Origin: Sphingomonas aracearum
Lineage (GTDB): Bacteria > Pseudomonadota > Alphaproteobacteria > Sphingomonadales > Sphingomonadaceae
DNA: 64,000 nt
Assembly (NCBI RefSeq): GCF_003345355.1
Contig: NZ_QQNB01000001.1
Coordinates: 682,001 to 746,000, forward strand
Direction: 5' to 3'
The notes below the pieces were generated by a model. That model was not told where the DNA came from, did not search any database, and saw nothing but the letters and a program-made list of their open reading frames with translations. The position numbers and the translations under genes are program-made. Each line of letters opens with the position of its first letter. The first letter of the stretch is position 1. Positions 58,905 to 64,000 of this stretch are shown one piece after another.

Positions 58905-60863
58905 TTACCGCGCCATCGCCGCCGACTGGTCCACCGGCACCACCGGCAGCAGCACGCGGCTGCCGTTCGCCCCGCGCTCGATCGTCACCGTCGCCTTCTG
59001 ATAGTCGGACGGCTTGGCCAGGAAGATGTTGGGCACGTACTTCTGCGGATTGCGGTCGTAGAGCGGGAACTGGCTCGACTGCACCTGCACCATGATGCGG
59101 TGCCCCGGCTGGAACACGTGGTTCACCGCCGGCAGCCGGAACCTGTATTCCTGCACGCGGCCCGCCGGGATCGCCTTCGGCTTGTCGAACCCGTCGCGGT
59201 AGCGGCCGCGGAAGATGTCCTGGCTGATCGCCAGCTGATAGCCGCCCATCTTCGGATCGGCCGGGTTCTCGGTCGGCAGCACGTCGATCACCTTGACGAT
59301 GAAGTCGCCGTCGGTGCCCGTGGTGCGCGCGAACAGGTCCGCCATGGGCACACCCGAAACACGCACCGCCTGGGTCAGCACCGGCGTCTGATAGGTCAGC
59401 ACGTCCGTGCGCCCGTCGGCATGGCGCTGGTCGGAAACGAGCCAGTCGCCCCAGCGCCCGTCCTCGAAGTTCACCGGGCGCGGCAGGTGCGGCACGGGCC
59501 TGGCCGGATCGGAAACATAGCTGTCCCCGCCCGACGCTCCCGCCGTGAAGCCCAGTCCGCCGTCGGCGCCGAACCAGATCGGCTTCAGCGGCGCCGCGCA
59601 GCCCGACTGGCACGACAGCGGCCAGCGGGTGAAGCGGTCCCAATGGTTCTCGGCCGTATTGTAGATCGCCGCCTGCGGCAGGTTCGCCGCGGGGCCGCCC
59701 TCCAGATACTGGCGGAACAGCGGCATCACCATCTGTTCGCGGAATTGCGCGGCGGTGTCGCCATTCCACTGAAACGGGCCGAGGCTGCGGCCTTCGCGGT
59801 TGATCTGGCTGTGCCGCCACGGACCCATCACCAGGAAGTTGTTGCCGGTCTTCCCCTTGGCCGCGAGTTCTTCCCAGGCATGGATCGCGCCGTACATGTC
59901 CTCCTGGTCCCACAGGCCCTGTTCCCAGAGCGTCGGCACGTTCGACGGGTTGGCGGCGAGCAGCTTGTCCAGCGCCTGCCCCTGCCAGAAGCCGTCATAG
60001 GAGGGGTGCGCGACCATGCGCTGCCAGAACGGCAGCTGGTCGTAGCCGGACCGCTTCGCCCACTCGCCCGCGGAGCCGATCTCGCGGAAGTTGTTGTAGT
60101 CGTCGTAATCCGCCCCGGTCGGCGGTGCCTTGCCCGCGCCCTTGTAGCCGGTCTGGCTGCCCAGCCAGGCGATGTTGGCGAGGCGGAAGGCGCCGTGATG
60201 GAACCAGTCGTCGCCCATCCAGCCGTCGATCATCGGGCTTTCCGGCACCGCCACCTTCAGCGCGGGGTGCGGGTTCAGCAGCGCCATGGCGACGGTGAAC
60301 CCCTCGTAGGACGAACCGATCATCGCCACCCGCGGCGCGGCCTCCGGCAGGTTCGCCTTGTTCACCAGCCAGTCGATCGTGTCATAGGCGTCGGTGACGT
60401 GATCGACCTTGGTGTTGTTGAGCGGGCCGACCACCGGCCGCGTGACGACGTAGTCGCCTTCCGACCCGTATTTGCCGCGCACGTCCTGATAGACGCGGAT
60501 GTACCCGGCCTTCACGAACGGCTCGTCGGATAGCGGCAGGGTGGCGAGCATGGACGAACTCTCGCTGCGCGTCGCGCGGCCCTTCGCATTGTACGGCGTG
60601 CGGGTGAGCACGATCGGGGCGTTGGTCGCCCCCTTCGGCACGACGATGACGGTGTAGAGCTTCGTCCCGTCGCGCATCGGGATCATCGCCTCACGCTTGT
60701 CGTAATCGGCGGCGGGCACGGGCGGGGTGAACTTGGCGGGGATGTCGCCGGCGGCTCCTTGCGCGCGCTCGGCAGCATCCTTGGGCGCGGGCGTCTGCTG
60801 CGCCACCAGCGGTGCGGCGATCAACGCGAGAGTGGAGGTGGCGAGAAGGACGGGCTTCAGCAT
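58905..60863 (-). CDS. CocE/NonD family hydrolase, exported
   Basis: 652 residues from ATG 60863; signal peptide LLATSTLALIAAPLVAQ. Alpha/beta-hydrolase core with nucleophile Ser in IGSSYEGFT, preceded by YQDVRGKYGSEGDY, and the late His in GHRIMVQVQSSQFP. The C-terminal jellyroll domain (PHLPRPVNFEDGRWG...) is typical of X-Pro dipeptidyl-peptidase/cocaine-esterase/glutaryl-7-ACA-acylase relatives. Likely hydrolyses an ester or amide in the periplasm. No partner genes; substrate unknown. Confidence 0.93.
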   Translation of the reverse strand: MLKPVLLATSTLALIAAPLVAQQTPAPKDAAERAQGAAGDIPAKFTPPVPAADYDKREAMIPMRDGTKLYTVIVVPKGATNAPIVLTRTPYNAKGRATRSESSSMLATLPLSDEPFVKAGYIRVYQDVRGKYGSEGDYVVTRPVVGPLNNTKVDHVTDAYDTIDWLVNKANLPEAAPRVAMIGSSYEGFTVAMALLNPHPALKVAVPESPMIDGWMGDDWFHHGAFRLANIAWLGSQTGYKGAGKAPPTGADYDDYNNFREIGSAGEWAKRSGYDQLPFWQRMVAHPSYDGFWQGQALDKLLAANPSNVPTLWEQGLWDQEDMYGAIHAWEELAAKGKTGNNFLVMGPWRHSQINREGRSLGPFQWNGDTAAQFREQMVMPLFRQYLEGGPAANLPQAAIYNTAENHWDRFTRWPLSCQSGCAAPLKPIWFGADGGLGFTAGASGGDSYVSDPARPVPHLPRPVNFEDGRWGDWLVSDQRHADGRTDVLTYQTPVLTQAVRVSGVPMADLFARTTGTDGDFIVKVIDVLPTENPADPKMGGYQLAISQDIFRGRYRDGFDKPKAIPAGRVQEYRFRLPAVNHVFQPGHRIMVQVQSSQFPLYDRNPQKYVPNIFLAKPSDYQKATVTIERGANGSRVLLPVVPVDQSAAMAR

Positions 60864-60938
60864 GGGAGCTCCCTGTGGTTCAGGGAGGCGACATTGTATC
60901 GTCGCGCGACACATTGCCAGCGGAAACAAAGCCAAAGG

Positions 60939-61023
60939 TGGTGCGGGTGGTCGGGCTCGAACCGACACTCCTTGCGGAACCGGATTTTGAGTCCGGCGCG
61001 TCTACCAATTCCACCACACCCGC
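60939..61023 (-). tRNA. tRNA-Leu (CAA)
   Basis: 85-nt tRNA on the minus strand with encoded CCA and the long variable arm of leucine tRNAs. Acceptor GCGGGTG/CACCCGC, D-arm with GTGGAATTGGTAGACGC, anticodon stem CCGGA/TCCGG around loop CTCAAAA (anticodon CAA), variable arm TTCCGCAAGGAGT, T-loop TTCGAGC. Confidence 0.95.
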
Positions 61024-61094
61024 ACGTGGGAAGCGGCGATAGGGGAAGCGGCGGGGGGGTGCAACTGCAACCTCGCGCCGGAACAGCTCGGACC

Positions 61095-61868
61095 TCAGCC
61101 GACCGTCACACCGACGACGTGCCAGCCTCCGTCCTCCTGAAGGAGCGTGACCGTCTCGATCGCCACCTCCTTGTTCGCGAAGCGGGTGCGGAACTTCACC
61201 ACTTCGTAGCCATCCGGCGGCGCCGGCAGATTCTCCTGACTTACCAGCGTGCGCGACATCATTGCGCCGAGAGGCACCCGCACCTTCCGGGACGCCGCCA
61301 CCCACGCCGCTGCGCTGTTCAGCCGACGGAATACCGTACCGGTAGCGCGGTAGCTGTCGTCCCAGCGCGATTGGTCGAGCAGGTTCAACCACTGCCGTGC
61401 GGCATCCACCACCGCCGTCTGCGGTGCCTCCGCTACGGGAGCAGGCGCGGGCGCGGCGGCATTCTGCGGCAGCACGGCAAGGGCGAGCAAGGCAGCAACA
61501 AGAGCCATGAGGGCAACTCCGAAGAGGATCGGGGAAAGCCGATGCGGCTGTCCCACACCGGCGTCCGGCGCCGCCTCTTCCTGATGCCCCGATCCGTCCA
61601 TCGCTTCCCCGATTTCGTTGCGGACAAGCGGATCGGGGGTCGGCGGCGTCCCTGCTGCTTCCGCCTCGAACAGCATTCGCGCTGCCTCCCGGCTACTCGA
61701 AACGCCCACCTTGCGCCGCGCTTCGCGAAGGCGCTCGTTGATCGTGTGGACCGACAGGTCGAGGCTGCGGGCGATGGACTTGGCATCATGGCCTCGCACG
61801 ATCAGCCGCAGGGTTTGCTTCTCCCTCTCGGTAAGCGAGTCGAGCCGCTTCAGGGCATCCGTGATCAT
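61095..61868 (-). CDS. LuxR-type HTH fused to a membrane-anchored DUF4019 domain
   Basis: 257 residues. LTEREKQTLRLIVRGHDAKSIARSLDLSVHTINERLREARRKVG (here in pieces: LTEREKQTLRLIVRGHDAKS, IARSLDLSVHTINERLREAR) is a LuxR/FixJ-type HTH at the N-terminus, with no receiver. One membrane helix near 113-133 (SPILFGVALMALVAALLALA) is followed by a periplasmic DUF4019 domain (LDQSRWDDSYRATGTVFRR). The DNA-binding head is cytoplasmic and the DUF4019 domain periplasmic, a one-component membrane regulator resembling other sphingomonad proteins. Ligand unknown. Confidence 0.87.
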   Translation of the reverse strand: MITDALKRLDSLTEREKQTLRLIVRGHDAKSIARSLDLSVHTINERLREARRKVGVSSSREAARMLFEAEAAGTPPTPDPLVRNEIGEAMDGSGHQEEAAPDAGVGQPHRLSPILFGVALMALVAALLALAVLPQNAAAPAPAPVAEAPQTAVVDAARQWLNLLDQSRWDDSYRATGTVFRRLNSAAAWVAASRKVRVPLGAMMSRTLVSQENLPAPPDGYEVVKFRTRFANKEVAIETVTLLQEDGGWHVVGVTVG

Positions 61869-61927
61869 GGCCGCAGGACTAGGAAGGCCGGGGCGGCACC
61901 ACTATCCCAAAAAATTGGGGGTGCCCC

Positions 61928-62302
61928 TCAGCTGCGCGGCGCCTGCCGCCGGTAGCTGAGCGCTTCTGCCACATGCAGGCGGCCGACAGTCTCCGCCCCG
62001 GCCAGGTCCGCAATGGTGCGGGCGACCCGCAGGACGCGCGTATAGCTGCGCGCCGACAGCCGCATGGCCTCGCTCGCCTGCGCCAGCAGCGCGCGGCCGG
62101 GCTCGTCGGGCGTGCAGGCGGCGTCGAGCGCCTCGCCTTCCAGCTCGGCATTGGTGCGCGCGCCCCTGCCCCGCTGCACCGCGCGGGCGGCCGCCACGCG
62201 GGCGGCGACTTCGGCGGAGCCCTCGGTCGGCGGCGGCAGGACGAGGTCGGCGGCGCTGACCGCCTGCACCTCGACATGGAGGTCGATACGGTCGAGAAAT
62301 GA
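61928..62302 (-). pseudogene. comM: comM (YifB, Mg-chelatase-like) C-terminal remnant
   Basis: Only the last 115-125 codons of comM, a branch-migration helicase used in natural transformation, are present. From about 62299 the minus strand reads FLDRIDLHVEV, the conserved block after the Walker-B/sensor region (normally GPLLDRIDLHVEVP), through LLAQASEAMRLSARSYTRVLRVARTIADL to a proper stop. Everything upstream (about 390 codons with the lon-type and Walker motifs) is replaced by unrelated genes. Interpretation: comM is interrupted by an integrated element whose boundary lies near 62300. A GTG at 62269 could start a short product, but it is unlikely to function. Confidence 0.8.
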
Positions 62303-62309
62303 GCACCTT

Positions 62310-63002
62310 TCAAGAGCGAACTGTCGAAACTTCCACGGGCTCGCCTCGCATGAACGCTGCCAGCGACTCGGGTGTGGTATCGCTCAAGCCCTCGGCGACC
62401 ATGGCGTGCTGCCATTCGACCACAGCGGCCATCATGCCGGGTTGGTTGTAGTGAGGTCCGACGATCTGCCCCCATAGCTCCACTTCGCGCAGCGTGACCG
62501 CGCGGGCGCTCCACATGATCTCGGCAGACGCGACGATTGAGCGGGCAACGCCCTCATCAATCACTTCGGTGGGGATGCTCCAATGCCGCTTCGCCAAGCA
62601 GTCTGTGTAGAAGCTCACCTGCTTGAGGGCGTCCAGAATGCCGGTGTGTTCGGCGTCGGGGTCAACGCCTGCTGCCAAGCCCTGCATGGTCCGGGCACCC
62701 TGCCCCACCAGTTGCGGGATGATCCAACCGGCATTCTTCGCCCGGTGGCTGCGATATTCGCGCCAAGCCGCCTTCACGTCGGCGGGATCGCTCACGAGGG
62801 CGAGGCGCTTGAGGATGATGACCTTGCCCCGTTCCTCCATGGAGAGGATCGCAAGCGCCGTAGCGGACGGGTAGCGCCCCGCCTCCAGCAATAGCTTGGC
62901 GTCATCAAGCAAACGGAGGGCGTTCGCCTGTGCAGCGGCGATTCCCTCCGTGATATGTGCGGGCGTTAGCGGTCCCGCGTATGGTTGAAGGTGTGACTTC
63001 AT
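62310..63002 (-). CDS. AbiV-like abortive infection protein
   Basis: 230 residues from ATG 63002 (ATG 63062 would give 250 and overlap the neighbour). LTPAHITEGIAAAQANALRLLDDAKLLLEAGRYPSATALAILSMEERGKVIILK (given here in pieces: HITEGIAAAQANALRLLDDA, KLLLEAGRYPSATALAI, LSMEERGKVIILK) is the helical HEPN-like AbiV pattern with the conserved LExGRYxxAxALAxLxxEExGK signature. AbiV proteins are small phage-abortive-infection factors; one in Lactococcus blocks phage translation. The TGA stop is about 10 bases from the comM remnant, so it is the border gene of the integrated element. Confidence 0.82.
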   Translation of the reverse strand: MKSHLQPYAGPLTPAHITEGIAAAQANALRLLDDAKLLLEAGRYPSATALAILSMEERGKVIILKRLALVSDPADVKAAWREYRSHRAKNAGWIIPQLVGQGARTMQGLAAGVDPDAEHTGILDALKQVSFYTDCLAKRHWSIPTEVIDEGVARSIVASAEIMWSARAVTLREVELWGQIVGPHYNQPGMMAAVVEWQHAMVAEGLSDTTPESLAAFMRGEPVEVSTVRS

Positions 63003-63031
63003 AGCCGCCGATGGTGGCGGCTGGATCGGTG

Positions 63032-63244
63032 TCAGTCCACTTCGAAGGTCTCCATCAGCCATGCTTCGAAGGCGGCTTCTTCGTCCGGGCTCATCGTCTG
63101 GCGATCTTCAAGGTAAGCCTGCCGGTAGAACCGGAGGGCGTAGGATCGTCGCTCGGCAGGGTCGCGGGTCGCCGCCGCCACTTCCGCGTTCAGAATGATC
63201 GCTTGAAGCCGAAGGATCGCGTTCTCGATCTTGCCCACCCACAT
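63032..63244 (-). CDS. Small phage-like hypothetical protein (70 aa)
   Basis: 70 residues. MWVGKIENAILRLQAIILNA..., RRSYALRFYRQAYLEDRQ and ending in an acidic DEEAAFEAWLMETFEVD. No recognised family. ATG 63244 shares one base with the stop of the gene upstream (TGATG). Part of a row of tiny, tightly coupled genes typical of prophages or integrated islands. Confidence 0.7.
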   Translation of the reverse strand: MWVGKIENAILRLQAIILNAEVAAATRDPAERRSYALRFYRQAYLEDRQTMSPDEEAAFEAWLMETFEVD

Positions 63245-63390
63245 CAGGGCAGGCCCTTTCGCCGACGCCACGCGGCCTTCGCCCGATCCGAGCGAAGCTG
63301 CGTCTCCCGCTTGCGCGTCCAGTAGGCCGCGACCGCCGCCTCCATGATCGCGGCGACTTCTGCCGGGGTGATGGTCTCGGGATCGATCAT
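63244..63390 (-). CDS. Small hypothetical protein (48 aa)
   Basis: 48 residues, MIDPETITPAEVAAIMEAAV..., with a very basic end (RSDRAKAAWRRRKGLP). A strong GGAGGG lies 6 bases before ATG 63390, which overlaps the upstream stop by ATGA. Function unknown; basic charge suggests nucleic-acid contact. Confidence 0.72.
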   Translation of the reverse strand: MIDPETITPAEVAAIMEAAVAAYWTRKRETQLRSDRAKAAWRRRKGLP

Positions 63391-63599
63391 GCAACCCTCC
63401 ACGAGAAATCGGCCACCACCCATGCGTAGGTGCGGGTGAGGTGTTCGGCGATCTGCTCGTCCACGAAGCCGTCCGGGGCGTCGTTGGGGTGGTCGCCCCA
63501 CCAATCGAGGGTGATGGTGGTGGGAAGACCGGTCTGCTCACCGTCATCATCCCACACGATGTCTTCAACGATCAGTTTCGCAGTGGTGGGCTCGTTCAT
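63387..63599 (-). CDS. Small acidic hypothetical protein (70 aa)
   Basis: 70 residues: VEDIVWDDDGEQTGLPTTITL, WWGDHPNDAPDGFVDEQIAEHLTRTY (in pieces: WWGDHPNDAP and GFVDEQIAEHLT). Acidic, Trp-rich; no recognised domain. ATGA overlaps on both sides. Composition and coupling fit phage genes. Confidence 0.7.
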   Translation of the reverse strand: MNEPTTAKLIVEDIVWDDDGEQTGLPTTITLDWWGDHPNDAPDGFVDEQIAEHLTRTYAWVVADFSWRVA

Positions 63600-63949
63600 C
63601 GTGCGGCCTCCGCCTCGAAGGCTTCCACGAGCGTCTTTGCTTCCCGGTAACGATTGCGCTGCGCGGCGATCGACAGTCGGGCAATGGGGTGGAAGGTCTC
63701 GCGACCTACGTTTTCCCATTCGAACCGCGATAGCGCGATGACACGGGGCTGGTGGGTAAAACCACAGGTGCCAGTAGCCGTCTTTCCCGCCCGCTCGCGG
63801 ACGATGCCGCCACGGGCACCGCCGTTCCATTCGATGAAGTTGGGGTTCACCTCACCGTCCATCATGAACGCGGACGCGGTGAAGGTGATGCCGTCCACCA
63901 CCTTGGTGCTGCCATATGCCGCGAGCTTGCGGCGGTTCTTGTCAGTCAT
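63596..63949 (-). CDS. Hypothetical protein (117 aa)
   Basis: 117 residues. Beginning RRKLAAYGSTKVVDGITFTASAFMMDGEVNPNF and ending IARLSIAAQRNRYREAKTLVEAFEAEAA with a helical tail (segments given separately: GSTKVVDGITFTASAFMMDG; RYREAKTLVEAFEAEAA). No recognised family. Preceded by another frame at 63953; probably in the same transcript. Same tight layout as its neighbours. Confidence 0.7.
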   Translation of the reverse strand: MTDKNRRKLAAYGSTKVVDGITFTASAFMMDGEVNPNFIEWNGGARGGIVRERAGKTATGTCGFTHQPRVIALSRFEWENVGRETFHPIARLSIAAQRNRYREAKTLVEAFEAEAAR

Positions 63950-63952
63950 AGG

Positions 63953-64000
63953 TCATAGCTCCGCCATGCTGGCGAAGGTGACCCGCCAGTCAGGTAAATT
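63953..64000 (-). CDS. C-terminal end of a gene entering from the right edge
   Basis: Only 15 codons and a TGA are in the window (…NLPDWRVTFASMAEL, stop at 63953-63955). It stops 4 bases before the start of the 117-residue gene, so it belongs to the same coupled run. Too short to name. Confidence 0.55.
   Translation of the reverse strand, partial: NLPDWRVTFASMAEL

Noticed and set aside
1..64000. CRISPR array, rRNA operon, full insertion sequence
   Set aside because: No regularly spaced direct repeats, no 16S/23S motifs, and no transposase was found in any frame.

Overview
The window is GC-rich, gene-dense bacterial chromosome. Several features point to an alphaproteobacterium of the Sphingomonadales: two large TonB-dependent receptors beside catabolic genes, a CP4-type AroA framework, an xseB-ispA pair, a GGAAC-N16-CGTT (EcfG-type) promoter, an FYDLN/TIGR02300 acidic protein, and several families of short palindromic intergenic repeats of the kind seen in sphingomonads. 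This placement is inferred from gene content; no rRNA is present.

Layout. 1-8.6 kb is housekeeping and metabolism: the end of an acyl-CoA synthetase, an aldehyde dehydrogenase, xseB-ispA, coaD, a membrane-anchored winged-helix regulator, an M19 dipeptidase, a phosphoesterase/lipid-kinase pair, a broken NUDIX gene and a YjbQ protein. 8.7-12.8 kb holds a three-domain polysaccharide enzyme (GH18-like, NodB deacetylase, GT2 synthase), a small exported protein and a 54-residue orphan. 12.9-29.0 kb is a glycan-assembly locus of 14 genes in four transcription units. A leftward six-gene chain (two epimerases, one GT4, two CgeB-like transferases, and a CgeB transferase fused to a UDP-glucuronate-decarboxylase-like domain) is translationally coupled throughout. 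A phosphatase lies beside it, then a GT9-like/DUF6165 pair. A rightward six-gene unit with a predicted stress promoter encodes a methyltransferase, a glycosidase whose barrel order looks circularly permuted, a Zn-dehydrogenase, a Gfo/Idh oxidoreductase, a pyruvyl transferase and an FrhB-like protein. No flippase, polymerase or ABC exporter is visible, so the product and its destination are unknown.

29-35 kb holds an MFS/SDR pair, tRNA-Ala, and aroA-cmk. 34-43.6 kb is a probable lipid or terpenoid/steroid-type uptake and oxidation block: a Spinster-like MFS, two TonB receptors with a shared upstream motif, and an acyl-CoA dehydrogenase pair that looks like an alpha2beta2 enzyme. 43.7-45.6 kb has a split ModE (helix-turn-helix and Mop domains on separate genes) divergent from a drug-efflux-type MFS. 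45.6-46.5 kb is about 1 kb without a convincing gene, packed with palindromic repeats and a (CT)12 tract. 46.5-52.3 kb holds a GST, an acyl-CoA ligase/thioesterase pair, and an EF-hand/two-component operon preceded by TTGCGACA direct repeats. 52.4-61.9 kb has an orphan gene in A/T-richer DNA, a PAS-PAS hybrid kinase next to a GH92 alpha-mannosidase, an SDR/HxlR divergent pair, a CocE-type hydrolase, tRNA-Leu and a LuxR-DUF4019 protein.

From about 62.3 kb to the right edge the sequence appears to be an integrated element. comM is cut at its conserved LDRIDL motif, and only its last 115-125 codons remain. The foreign side carries an AbiV-like abortive-infection gene next to the junction, then at least five very small, overlapping, phage-like genes.
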